Source: Croceimicrobium sp963974215 (GTDB taxonomy: Bacteria > Bacteroidota > Bacteroidia > Flavobacteriales > Schleiferiaceae). From it: DNA of 64,000 nucleotides. The position numbers and the translations under genes are program-made. Each line of letters starts with the position of its first letter. Position 1 is the first letter of the stretch. The stretch lies in contig CAXBBL010000014.1 in assembly GCA_963974215.1 (NCBI GenBank), positions 1 to 64,000 on the forward strand. Reading direction: 5' to 3'. This document shows, piece by piece, positions 39,785 to 49,191 of the stretch. The notes under the pieces are model-generated. The model was not told the DNA's origin and did not search any database. It saw only the letters and a program-made list of their open reading frames with translations.

Positions 39785-42088
39785 TCAGAAAGGATAACCT
39801 AAGGCGATATTATAAGTTAAATTATTAAAAACGGGCTTGGTTGAAATTACCCATTCTTCTTGCTGCGCCCAGTATCCAGGGTCTCGTAACTTTACACCAG
39901 TATCGAAACGAATCACGAAAAAATCTAGGTCCAAACGCAGGCCAAAACCACTACCGATGTATAAATCGCGCCCTAAATTTTGCAGACTAAAGCCACTTTC
40001 TTCCGATTCTAAACCGCCACTTAACCAGATGTTTCCCGCATCAAGAAAAATTGCTCCTTTTAAGCTGCTGTAAATAGGAAAGCGGTATTCTAAATTGCTG
40101 AGCAATTTAAAGGTTCCAATAGCGAAATTGTTGTTTCCCGTTCCCTCGTAAGTGGAAACTTGCTCCGTTCCACCTCCCGCGCGGTAGGCGGGCCAAGCTC
40201 TTAAATCGTTAGTACCTCCTAAAAAGAAAAAGCGAGAGAAAGGGGGGACACGTAACTCGGTGCCATCGCTACTAAAGGTGCTTAATCCGTAAGGTAAAAT
40301 GAAACCAGCGTTTAAGCGGGCTATCCATAAATGCTCTTTACTCTGTCGGTAATATTGTCGGTAATCTATTTCGAGACGACCAAATTGATAAACGGGTACC
40401 GAAAATAGGGTGCTGAAATCATCGGTATTCACTTCCCCGGTGCCACGGGTTAATAAGGACTGCACATTACCGGCTACCTCTAAATTACTAGTGAAGAAAT
40501 TATAGCTTTGTTGGCGTAAAGACTTCTGACCAGAATAGGTGAAAATCCATGAGCTACTACTAATAAATTCTGAGCGAAAGGCGAGGACCTGTATGGTGTC
40601 TAACTGAGAAATAAAGCTGTTATCTATCGAAAAGAGATTGGAAAAACTGACATTAAGAAGACTAATACGATGCGTTTTTTGTGGACTCTCTTGCCATTCA
40701 TAATTTAATCTTCCCCCAAAGGTTTCTCGATCAAACTCTACCCTCGCTGTGCGGTTTGCGTAAACATTAAAGCTAGAGTGAGCTAACATTCTTTTCGGAA
40801 CGAGCCCTTCCGTATTAAAAGGTAAAAGCAGACGAGGAAGTTCAATTTTCATTTCTGCCCCAATTTCAAAGGTGCGGGAAAGTACTTCGCTATTACTTAA
40901 GGAAGGTTGATATTCTAAACCGCTGTTTACATTGAAACTTAAAGCTTCGCCGCCCCCAAATAAGTTGCGATTAATAATTCCAATCGAACCTAAAATGCCA
41001 TAATTACCGGAGGTGTTGGTGGCTTCGGTAGTGGCGGTGAAAGTTCGTTTATCGCGCGGAACCAAACGCACTTGTGCATCTAAATACATTTCTCCATTTT
41101 CGCCATGTACCGTGATAAAGGAAATTTCCTTAACGTCAAAAGCATTATAAGAGGAAAGGTGATTGTAGCTTTCTAAAACGGCCGACTTTTTATATAAATC
41201 ATTCTTCTTAAAATGAATGGCATCTACCAAATAACGCTCCGTATATTGCAAGGTGTCGTAGCGAAATTCGTATTCTTTGTAGCTAGAACTGTCGCTTTTT
41301 CCATTACTCTGATTGAAGTCGAAATCGGGGATGATGGTAACCTTGCGATAGAAAAATTGCTTGGGCTTTTGGTATACTATAGAATCCCCTTTTCGGGTGG
41401 GAATCCCTTTTATTAGCATCTTTAAAGCTACTAAGCCCGACTCTTTTACGTGAATAGTATCGGCTTCAAAGCTGATGTACCCCTCGCTAAAATTGTAATA
41501 ACCATTATTTTGAAAGATTTCCGCTAAGCGACTTCTCTCTTGGTCTAAACGCGCGGAGTTATAATATTGTCCCGTACTAAGCAAGCTCTCCTTGCGGTTT
41601 TGATACACTAAACCTTCCAAGTTGGGACTAATGTCATAACTCAGACTATCTATTTTATAATGTGGGCCGCGCTTTACGCGATAAATGACTTCCGCTTTCT
41701 TTTTTTCCGGTCGCGTAATGATATCCGTTTCCACTTTCACCTGAAAATAGCCCGTATTGAAATAGTAATTTTCTAATTGCCGGGCGCTGGGTTTTACCGC
41801 ATTTTCATCAAAAATAATCGGCTTTTTACCATAACGTGAAAAGAAAGAGGAATCGCTACCACTGCCCCAGCTGTGAATACTTAGGCCTGGTCTCAAGTTT
41901 TTGAAAATCAGATAGTCATTCGGCTTTTGTTTGATGACATTCTCAGCTTCGAAATTCACCTTGCCGCCATCTTCCAAATCTATCTTATAATCCCATAAGA
42001 GATACTGATTATCGGGCACATGCCTGGTATATTTACAGGCCAACATGCTAATGCTTAAAAATAAAATAGAAAATAGGCGCCTTGCCAT
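39785..42088 (-). CDS. Omp85-superfamily outer membrane protein (TamA/BamA-like lipoprotein)
   Basis: 767 aa. The signal peptide ends in a lipobox (MLAC, Cys18). POTRA-like domains follow (about 60-320; a stretch SARLDQERSRLAEIFQNNGYYNF is typical) and the C-terminal half is a beta-barrel with the Omp85 surface-antigen signatures FFLGGTNDLRAWPAYRAGGG and GSGFGLRLDLDFFVIRFD. Such acylated TamA-like proteins are common in Bacteroidetes and are thought to assist insertion of outer membrane proteins. It is divergent from the TrmH-family gene at 42120, with 31 bp between starts. Confidence 0.9.
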   Translation of the reverse strand: MARRLFSILFLSISMLACKYTRHVPDNQYLLWDYKIDLEDGGKVNFEAENVIKQKPNDYLIFKNLRPGLSIHSWGSGSDSSFFSRYGKKPIIFDENAVKPSARQLENYYFNTGYFQVKVETDIITRPEKKKAEVIYRVKRGPHYKIDSLSYDISPNLEGLVYQNRKESLLSTGQYYNSARLDQERSRLAEIFQNNGYYNFSEGYISFEADTIHVKESGLVALKMLIKGIPTRKGDSIVYQKPKQFFYRKVTIIPDFDFNQSNGKSDSSSYKEYEFRYDTLQYTERYLVDAIHFKKNDLYKKSAVLESYNHLSSYNAFDVKEISFITVHGENGEMYLDAQVRLVPRDKRTFTATTEATNTSGNYGILGSIGIINRNLFGGGEALSFNVNSGLEYQPSLSNSEVLSRTFEIGAEMKIELPRLLLPFNTEGLVPKRMLAHSSFNVYANRTARVEFDRETFGGRLNYEWQESPQKTHRISLLNVSFSNLFSIDNSFISQLDTIQVLAFRSEFISSSSWIFTYSGQKSLRQQSYNFFTSNLEVAGNVQSLLTRGTGEVNTDDFSTLFSVPVYQFGRLEIDYRQYYRQSKEHLWIARLNAGFILPYGLSTFSSDGTELRVPPFSRFFFLGGTNDLRAWPAYRAGGGTEQVSTYEGTGNNNFAIGTFKLLSNLEYRFPIYSSLKGAIFLDAGNIWLSGGLESEESGFSLQNLGRDLYIGSGFGLRLDLDFFVIRFDTGVKLRDPGYWAQQEEWVISTKPVFNNLTYNIALGYPF

Positions 42089-42119
42089 TTAAGCGTTTTA
42101 ATTTTGGCAAAAATACATT

Positions 42120-42833
42120 ATGCCAAGCGGAACTGAACAAAAGTTAGTAAGGAAGCTGAGACAGCGCAAATATCGCTGGCAGGAAAAGCTATTTATTGCG
42201 GAAGGACCCAAGGTAATTGCTGATTTGGAATCGGAGGGCTTAGAGCCTTTAAAGGCCTGGTCTACAGACTTAAACTCTCCTTATCAAACTATCTCTGAAA
42301 AGGATTTAGCGGCCCTTTCCAATTTTAGTACCGCTAATCAATCTTTGGCCATTTTCCCTTTTCCCGAACTCGATTTTTCAGATTCACCGCGTCTCTTAAT
42401 TTTAGATGGCATTAATGACCCCGGTAACTTGGGTACGCTTATTCGCACCGCTGATTGGTTTGGTTTTAAAGAAATTTATTGCACCAATGGTACCGCCGAT
42501 GTTTACAATCCTAAAACCGTGCAAAGTACCATGGGCAGTATTGCGCGTATTAAAATCGCTTACGCAGATGCGCAGGAATTATACGACTCGCTCAAAGATA
42601 ATTACCGTTTGCTTAGCGCAGATATGCAGGGACTATCGCTTGCAGAATTGAAGGAAAACTCCCATCAGAATATCGCCTTAATAATGGGCAGCGAAAGCCA
42701 TGGTCCCAGTGAATTTTGGCAAGAAAATACTGAAGCAATTACCATTGCAAAAACGAATATCGCGTCGGCCATTGATAGCTTAAATGTAGCGGTAGCTGGC
42801 GCAATTTTAATGGAACACTTAGCGCAGAAGTGA
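42120..42833 (+). CDS. TrmH/SpoU-family RNA 2'-O-methyltransferase
   Basis: 237 aa. The knotted SPOUT methyltransferase motifs are clear: motif 1 DGINDPGNLGTLIRTADWFG, motif 2 LIMGSESHGPS and motif 3 SLNVAVAGAILMEHL. A short N-terminal substrate-binding domain (1-90) precedes them. It methylates a ribose in tRNA or 23S rRNA; the exact site is not determinable. Divergent from the Omp85 gene. Confidence 0.94.
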   Translation: MPSGTEQKLVRKLRQRKYRWQEKLFIAEGPKVIADLESEGLEPLKAWSTDLNSPYQTISEKDLAALSNFSTANQSLAIFPFPELDFSDSPRLLILDGINDPGNLGTLIRTADWFGFKEIYCTNGTADVYNPKTVQSTMGSIARIKIAYADAQELYDSLKDNYRLLSADMQGLSLAELKENSHQNIALIMGSESHGPSEFWQENTEAITIAKTNIASAIDSLNVAVAGAILMEHLAQK

Positions 42834-43027
42834 TTTTGAAATGGATGGCTTGATGTTTCCAAAGCTTTCGCCCTAATTGCATTTCTCTCTTTCTGAAATT
42901 AATTATTTTCTCCTCAAATTCCACTGAAATACCTTTGACTTACTTATTGTCCTTTTCTACCGACTTACAACTGAATTCCTTTCCTCTCTAGAGCCTTAGG
43001 TATCATCATTTCACTACTAAATACTCA

Positions 43028-43891
43028 CTAAAACTTAGCAAGCCTCCTAGCCCTCCGCTTCAAATAGCCTTTAAAAAGCAGATTGAGAACAACGCCGCCT
43101 ACAACCATTAGCATGCCTAGCAGTACCATATAATTGTATTCTACCCCAAAAATAAGCAGGTCAAAACTTAGGGCAAATATTACCCCCAAATACTTCAAGC
43201 CTGCTATTTCATTGAGCTCGGCCGATTGCATGGCACGGGTCATGTAAATCTGGGCAATCTGCGTAAGCAAACCCATTACCAATAGAAGTAGCCATTCCCA
43301 GCCTAGCGGCTGTACCCAATTAAATAGGGAAATTACCGCCATTACCGGGGTGGCGATTAAGGGGAAGTAAAGCACTACCACCAAAGGATGATCGCTGTCT
43401 TTTACCTTGCGAATGAAATTGTAGGCCAGTCCCGCAAACATGGCTGAAGCGATACCCATAACAAATAGTTTGGGGCTAATGCTGGCATCAAATCCTTTGA
43501 TCAAGGCAATGCCAGCAAAACTGAAAATAAAGAAAAACCACTGCCACCATTTTACCTTTTCCTTCAGAAGGATAATGCCAAAAAGCGCGGTAAAAATAGG
43601 GGAGAGGTATTGCAAGGTGATGGCCGATCCAAGTGGTAGTTTTTGCAGAGTATAGAAAAACATACTAAGCGCTGCAACGCCGCAAATGCCACGCAAAATC
43701 AAAAACTTCTTCTGCACGCCCCAAGGACTAATATGGCGTCTTCGTAAAAAATAGAAAGAAAGGACTAAAGAAGTAATAGAACGGAATAAAACCAGTTCCG
43801 TGGCGGGCAAACGATCTAAGAATTTTACGGTTAAATTCATCAGCGCAAAGCCAACAACCGAAATAAGCATATAGCCCACTGCCTTATTCAT
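43028..43891 (-). CDS. EamA/DMT-superfamily transporter
   Basis: About 287 aa from the second Met (an upstream Met adds 7 residues). Ten hydrophobic helices in two five-helix EamA repeats, with VLFRSITSLVLSFYFLRRR in the first and IYMTRAMQSAELNEIAGLKYLGVIFA in the second. Probably exports a metabolite across the inner membrane; substrate unknown. Monocistronic. Confidence 0.9.
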   Translation of the reverse strand: MNKAVGYMLISVVGFALMNLTVKFLDRLPATELVLFRSITSLVLSFYFLRRRHISPWGVQKKFLILRGICGVAALSMFFYTLQKLPLGSAITLQYLSPIFTALFGIILLKEKVKWWQWFFFIFSFAGIALIKGFDASISPKLFVMGIASAMFAGLAYNFIRKVKDSDHPLVVVLYFPLIATPVMAVISLFNWVQPLGWEWLLLLVMGLLTQIAQIYMTRAMQSAELNEIAGLKYLGVIFALSFDLLIFGVEYNYMVLLGMLMVVGGVVLNLLFKGYLKRRARRLAKF

Positions 43892-44219
43892 AAAATGAAA
43901 TTGAAGCGGCAAAGGTGCGCTTTTTTAAAAAGCAGCAATTCCTCTTATCGAGTGGGAAAAAGAGGTATCATTAAGCTCGATATTTGCTTTGGGAAACTAG
44001 CATGGTAGATGTAGGGTGAAATTGCTCCGAAAAGGGAGGAAAAGTTTAAAACTATACTTTGTTGTTAACGTGAGTTCCAATTTTTGCAAAGGTTCTAAGG
44101 ACTTGTTTTGCAGCGAATGAAAATAACGAGCGATAAATTAAAACCTTGAAAGGTCTAATACTAATTGACTTATCCTTCATTCATCTTCTTTTCCTATCTT
44201 TAAAATTTGAATCCGCTAG
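43892..44219. other. Intergenic region before the T9SS adhesin
   Basis: This stretch of about 330 bp contains no open frame I support. It should hold the promoters of the leftward transporter and the rightward adhesin gene. AACGTGAGTTC at 44068-44078 resembles the start of the dispersed repeat at 48864, but no hairpin or other structure is evident. Confidence 0.4.
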
Positions 44220-47200
44220 ATGAAACAAATAACAGCTATCGCCCTGTTTCTTGCCTTTGGTTTTGGATTAAGAGCGCAGTGCTTGGCTCCCAGTAATGTC
44301 CTAGCCAACAATATTACTGCCAGCTCTATTAATATAGACCTAAATGGTAGTGGTACTGGCCCTTGGGAGCTAGAATATGGACTAAGTGGATTTGCCATTG
44401 GCACTGGAATTAGGATTAGTTCGGTAAATAAAACTTTGTCGCTTACTAACCTAAGTTCTGCAACCTCCTATCAGGTTTACATCCGAAGAAGCTGTGGCTC
44501 AATAAACAGTCCTTGGCATACTATTTCTTTTGTTACGAGTTGTGGTAGCGTTCTTTCTAGCCCAGTAACCTTTAACTTCGAAGGCGCAGCCTGGCAAAGT
44601 CCAACGAATCCAACCGGTACTGGTAATGTGGGCACTTGCTGGACTATAAGTCCACAGGGCACCAATACCTTTTGGGCGGCAGGGCCAGCCCATGATACCC
44701 GTTTAAACACTGGGCCAGTCGGAGATCATAGCACCGGGTTTGGTACGTATATTCACCTCAATGGTTTAGGCATTTCCATAGACTCAATATCTAGCATTCA
44801 GTCACCACCTATCGACTTGTTTGGTCTTAGTAATCCGCAGCTAAAATTTTGGTATCATATGTACGGTGCTGGTATCGACTCCCTTGAAGTAATGGTGCGT
44901 CCCAATTCTACCATTGATTGGGATACCTTACACACCTTGCAAGGACAACAACAATTTAGTCAAGAGGAGCCTTGGCTGCCCTTAAGTTTATCACTATCCA
45001 ACTTTATTGATAGTACGGTGAAGATTCAATTTGTGGCTTATGCTAAGGGAACAGCAGTGCAAATGGCCATTGATGATTTATCGATCACCGACTCTAGTTC
45101 TTGTCTCCCGTCTACTTATTTCCGAACTATTTCCAATGATGATACTTCCGTGCTTTTAGATTGGGATGCAGGATCGGGCGCAAGCCACATAATTGAATAT
45201 GGTCTGAAGGGGTTTACTTTAGGCACTGGCACAGTGCTTAATTCAGGATCGCCCCCCTTTCGAGTAAGTAACTTATTAGCTAACACCGATTATGAGTTTT
45301 ACCTACGCGACCAATGTGGGGCAAATCAGGCTAGTAGTTGGACTAACGCCTTGGAAGTTCATACCGATTGTCCCCCAGAATATGGTTCTTTCGCTGAGAA
45401 CTTCGAAGGCATTTCTTGGCCTAATGGCGGATTAGAACCTTGTTGGGATCGTTATAATTTACTCGATTTCAAGTGGAATGTTGGTCCTCCCGCCTTGAGT
45501 TATACCCAAAGCGGCCCAGGCCCTAATAATCATAGCCTTGGGGGGAGTCAGTTTATTGTGGCTAATCGACCCAATCAAAAAGGCAATGCTCGTAGTAGTA
45601 TCACTAGCCCTCTTATTGACCTCGATACCCTCACTAATCCAGAATTGATTTTTTGGTCACATATGTTTGGCTCACAGATTACCGCTTTTGATGTCTCCAT
45701 TGACAGTGGTGACGGCTTCAATTTAATAAGAAGAATAATTGGACCGCAACAGCTTTCTAAAAGTGCACCATGGACGGAGCATATTATTTCTTTGCCGGCT
45801 TATAGCGGCAAAACGGTTAAAATTAAGTTCACGGGAATAGCCTCCAGTAATTGGTCGTCGCTTTCGCGGATCGCGGTAGATGATTTTTCAATTGGTGAAG
45901 CACCCCCTTGTAGGAAGCCCACCAACTTACAGTTGGATCAAGTGAATTTCACCTCAGCCTCTCTAAGCTGGTTGAGCGGTGGCGCCACAGATTGGATTGT
46001 AAGACTTGAAGTCAATGGAACCTCTAGTACCCTTTCCGCCACTACTTCTAACCCGTTATTCTTAAATCAACTACAGCCAGGAACAGAATATACAATATGG
46101 GTGAGAGATAGCTGCGGGCCAGGTCTGGTAAGTGATTGGAGTGCGCCGCTCAACTTTAAAACTTATTGCTTACCCGATACTACCCCTTATTTTCAGAATT
46201 TTGAAAGCAGTCCTTTTCAAGTACAAAGCTCTTGGTTTTCAACAGGAACTCTTCATCCTTGTTGGGGAAGAAGTCATGAACAAGGCCCGATTTGGCAACC
46301 TTCGCCCGCTACAGTTCTACCCAATAATTTATTACCCGCCCAAGATCATACCTCTGGCAATGGAAAGTATATTGGAGGCTCCCTTTATCTGGGGAATGGC
46401 ACCAATGAAGCCACTTCCTTTACCTCGCCTCATATTGATCTAACAAACCTTATTCGTCCTGAACTTTCTTTTTGGTATTACTTAGGAGGCTATAGCTTTT
46501 CATCCAATCAGCTTCAGGTTGAAGTAAATGATGGCACGGGCTGGCAGAATGTTAGCACCATTTATGGTCCTCAGCAACTTTCAACCACCGATGCGTGGAT
46601 TAAGGAAGTTATCGACCTTGCAAACTTTAGGAATGATACCATCCGAATTCGTTTCAAAACCATTGGTAATAACCTTTACTCCACTACCGCAGGCGCGGTG
46701 GATGATATTTCGATTTATAACAATCCTAATTGCTTACCTCCTTCAAACTTGGAAGTTTTAAATGTTACGAGCAACAAGGCTTTTTTTAATTGGACTACAG
46801 GTGGGGCCAGTAATTGGGTGGTGAAATATAAACCCCTTGGAGGCAGTTTTCAATATCAGAATACCGCTATTAATGACTCTTTTGCCCTAAACAGCCTTAC
46901 GCCGGGTACCCGCTATGAAGTTTGGGTACGAGATAGTTGTGGTCCTGATGTAAGCTCTTGGCTAGGGCCAATTTTTATTGTCACTGATTGCCTTCCTACA
47001 AGCGTGCCATTCTACGAAAGTTTTGATGGTCCCTTTTGGATACCGGGCTTAGGTTCAGCTAAAGCGGGTATCATCGATAATTGCTGGCGCCGTTCTGATA
47101 GTACTTATAAAGTTTGGTTGCCTAGTACAGGAGCCAGTGCCAGTAGCTTTAGCGGACCTTCGGGGTCTCGCAGCGGCTCGGGAAATTATATGATGACCGA

Positions 47201-48788
47201 GAGACTTGTCCCACCGCCGGCTAATATTGGCCCGAATGAGTTTCGCAGTCCCCTAATTGTCATCACTGGTTTACAACAACCTGAATTAAATTTCTGGTAC
47301 CATATGTATGGTCCGCAAATCCAAAAACTTTTGATCTATGTAGAGAAAATGGATGATTCCCGAATACTAATTGACTCCTTGATTGGTCAGCAGCAAAACG
47401 GTAAAAATGCCGCTTGGCAGCAGCAAAGTAATTCTCTCTCTGCCTTTATAGGAGACACTTTGAAAATTGTATTTGTGGCTTTAAACGGAAATGGTCAAGG
47501 GAAGGCCAATATAGCTATTGATGATGTTGAAATAATTGATGGTATTTGCAGTGCCCCACTAAGTCTAAGCGCCACGAGTATAACCACTAATTCGGCGGTT
47601 CTCAATTGGACTTCGGTGAGTAATCAAAGCACAATAGAATATGGCTTGGCTGGATTTAGTATTGGCTCAGGCAACAGAATTAACGGTCTAAGCTCAGGTT
47701 ATGGTTTAACTGGCTTACAGGCTTTTACTACCTATGAGTTTTACGTTCGCGATAGTTGTAGAAACTACAATAGCGGCTGGGCAGGACCGTATTTATTTAC
47801 AACCTTCTGCGCTACACCCGTGGCCGATTTTAGTCATCAAGGAAATAGTCTTAGTCTAAATTTTGACGGCTCCCAATCGGTGGGAACGGGCCTTAGTTAT
47901 CATTGGGACTTTGGCGATGGAAGTACAGGCAACGGGGTAAATCCCAATCACACTTATTTTCTGGGAGGATTTTATAGCGTAAGCCTCATAAGTACAGATA
48001 CTTGTGGCTTAAGTGATACTTTAACTAAAAGCATTCAGGTTTGTGAAGCACCCCAAGCGGTGATTAATTATACCAGAAATGGACTGACCGTAAATTTTAA
48101 TGGTCTCTCTTCCGTTGCAGCCACCCAATATTACTGGGATTTTGGTTCTGCAGGTATCTCCATGATCGATAGTCCGCAGGTAACCTTTCCTGCTAAAGGA
48201 AGCTACACTATCGTGTTGATTGTGACGAATGCTTGTGGCGCAAGAGATACCAACACTTTTAGGATTTTAATTTGTGACAAACCCACGGCCTCCTTTACCA
48301 CTAGTATAAGTACCTTTTCAAATCTTCTTATCGTAAACTTTGATGGAACCACTTCTACTTTTGTAGATTCTTTCGTATGGGATTTTGGTGATGGTACTAA
48401 GGATTCTACTACCTTAACTCCTGTGCATATTTACCCTACAAACAGTCTCAATTATATTACAAGGCTTATTGTTAGAGCCGACTGTGGTTGGTCCGATACT
48501 TTGGCCTACCCCTTAAGCGGCCCTATAGGTTTAACTGAAAATGAAATGGCCCAAATTTCAGTATATCCAAATCCGGCAGACGACCGACTGATTGTAGTTT
48601 TTGAAGAAGAACAAATTAAGATATCTCAGCTCTTGTGGTTTGATGTGAGTGGTAAACAGTATGAAGTTCCACTTTTAGCTAAAACAGAACGGCAATTTGA
48701 ATTTGATGTTTCCGGTTTAGCGGCCGGCGAGTATCTATTGGTTTTAAAGGCTCAACCGGGAACGGCTTTTAAGATTCGTATAAAATAA
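44220..48788 (+). CDS. Giant secreted protein with Fn3, MAM-like and PKD domains and T9SS sorting domain
   Basis: 1522 aa. Signal peptide (1-19, ending RAQ). Then five fibronectin type III domains alternate with four MAM-like jelly-roll domains (about 115-290, 390-560, 655-830, 925-1105; each has an FWYHMYG / FWSHMFG-type strand and an IAIDDxSI end), followed by three PKD domains (about 1198-1440, two with the WDFGDG signature). The last ~75 residues are a type A type IX sorting domain (SVYPNPADDRLIV ... AAGEYLLVLKA). It is exported by T9SS and fixed to the surface or released; likely an adhesin. The duplicated Fn3-MAM units indicate expansion by internal repetition. Confidence 0.93.
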   Translation: MKQITAIALFLAFGFGLRAQCLAPSNVLANNITASSINIDLNGSGTGPWELEYGLSGFAIGTGIRISSVNKTLSLTNLSSATSYQVYIRRSCGSINSPWHTISFVTSCGSVLSSPVTFNFEGAAWQSPTNPTGTGNVGTCWTISPQGTNTFWAAGPAHDTRLNTGPVGDHSTGFGTYIHLNGLGISIDSISSIQSPPIDLFGLSNPQLKFWYHMYGAGIDSLEVMVRPNSTIDWDTLHTLQGQQQFSQEEPWLPLSLSLSNFIDSTVKIQFVAYAKGTAVQMAIDDLSITDSSSCLPSTYFRTISNDDTSVLLDWDAGSGASHIIEYGLKGFTLGTGTVLNSGSPPFRVSNLLANTDYEFYLRDQCGANQASSWTNALEVHTDCPPEYGSFAENFEGISWPNGGLEPCWDRYNLLDFKWNVGPPALSYTQSGPGPNNHSLGGSQFIVANRPNQKGNARSSITSPLIDLDTLTNPELIFWSHMFGSQITAFDVSIDSGDGFNLIRRIIGPQQLSKSAPWTEHIISLPAYSGKTVKIKFTGIASSNWSSLSRIAVDDFSIGEAPPCRKPTNLQLDQVNFTSASLSWLSGGATDWIVRLEVNGTSSTLSATTSNPLFLNQLQPGTEYTIWVRDSCGPGLVSDWSAPLNFKTYCLPDTTPYFQNFESSPFQVQSSWFSTGTLHPCWGRSHEQGPIWQPSPATVLPNNLLPAQDHTSGNGKYIGGSLYLGNGTNEATSFTSPHIDLTNLIRPELSFWYYLGGYSFSSNQLQVEVNDGTGWQNVSTIYGPQQLSTTDAWIKEVIDLANFRNDTIRIRFKTIGNNLYSTTAGAVDDISIYNNPNCLPPSNLEVLNVTSNKAFFNWTTGGASNWVVKYKPLGGSFQYQNTAINDSFALNSLTPGTRYEVWVRDSCGPDVSSWLGPIFIVTDCLPTSVPFYESFDGPFWIPGLGSAKAGIIDNCWRRSDSTYKVWLPSTGASASSFSGPSGSRSGSGNYMMTERLVPPPANIGPNEFRSPLIVITGLQQPELNFWYHMYGPQIQKLLIYVEKMDDSRILIDSLIGQQQNGKNAAWQQQSNSLSAFIGDTLKIVFVALNGNGQGKANIAIDDVEIIDGICSAPLSLSATSITTNSAVLNWTSVSNQSTIEYGLAGFSIGSGNRINGLSSGYGLTGLQAFTTYEFYVRDSCRNYNSGWAGPYLFTTFCATPVADFSHQGNSLSLNFDGSQSVGTGLSYHWDFGDGSTGNGVNPNHTYFLGGFYSVSLISTDTCGLSDTLTKSIQVCEAPQAVINYTRNGLTVNFNGLSSVAATQYYWDFGSAGISMIDSPQVTFPAKGSYTIVLIVTNACGARDTNTFRILICDKPTASFTTSISTFSNLLIVNFDGTTSTFVDSFVWDFGDGTKDSTTLTPVHIYPTNSLNYITRLIVRADCGWSDTLAYPLSGPIGLTENEMAQISVYPNPADDRLIVVFEEEQIKISQLLWFDVSGKQYEVPLLAKTERQFEFDVSGLAAGEYLLVLKAQPGTAFKIRIK

Positions 48789-48863
48789 AGTAGTAATCAA
48801 ATACACTTTCCATTTTCGAAAACCAAAATCAATAATGGTAAATGCTCCTTGATCAAATAACGT

Positions 48864-48881
48864 GAGTTCGACGTAAAATTA
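48864..48881 (+). repeat. Short dispersed repeat, copy 1
   Basis: GAGTTCGACGTAAAATTA; its exact reverse complement occurs at 56077-56094, also directly after the 3' end of a gene. Confidence 0.65.
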
Positions 48882-49016
48882 GGCCTCAGACCTCTTGTAA
48901 ATAGTGGGTTTCAAGCCGAAGCAGTGAAGCAATAGCGGGCTATTGTGAGCTGCTGAGGCGTGGAAAACCGCTTTTTAGAAGGGGCCTAAACGGATTTTCC
49001 AATAAAAATGAAAATT

Positions 49017-49104
49017 CTGCATCTAGCTTATTTGCTTTAGACCGCTACAGCTGCACAATCCAGACTAGTCTTTTCCTTCTATTGATAATCTGAGGCTCTA
49101 ATTT
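49017..49104 (+). repeat. Dispersed intergenic 88-bp repeat, copy 1
   Basis: Starts CTGCATCTAGCT and ends with TGAGGCT-TAATTT; it aligns without gaps with 61907-61994, with about ten differences. Both copies lie after the 3' end of genes. The shared ACTAGTCTTTTCCTT core suggests a genome-wide non-coding repeat family. Confidence 0.7.
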
Positions 49105-49191
49105 ATTCTCGAATTCACATTAAATAGGTAGTCTTTTAAGGCGAATCGACAAAAACAGGATTCTGTTTTGTCTAAGGCATGATGCAGAATT

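Larger units (their letters stand above)
48789..49191. other. Intergenic region with dispersed repeats
   Basis: A 403-bp gap without genes. It contains an 18-bp sequence (48864-48881) that recurs inverted at 56077-56094 and an 88-bp repeat (49017-49104) that recurs at 61907-61994. It lies between convergent genes. Confidence 0.6.
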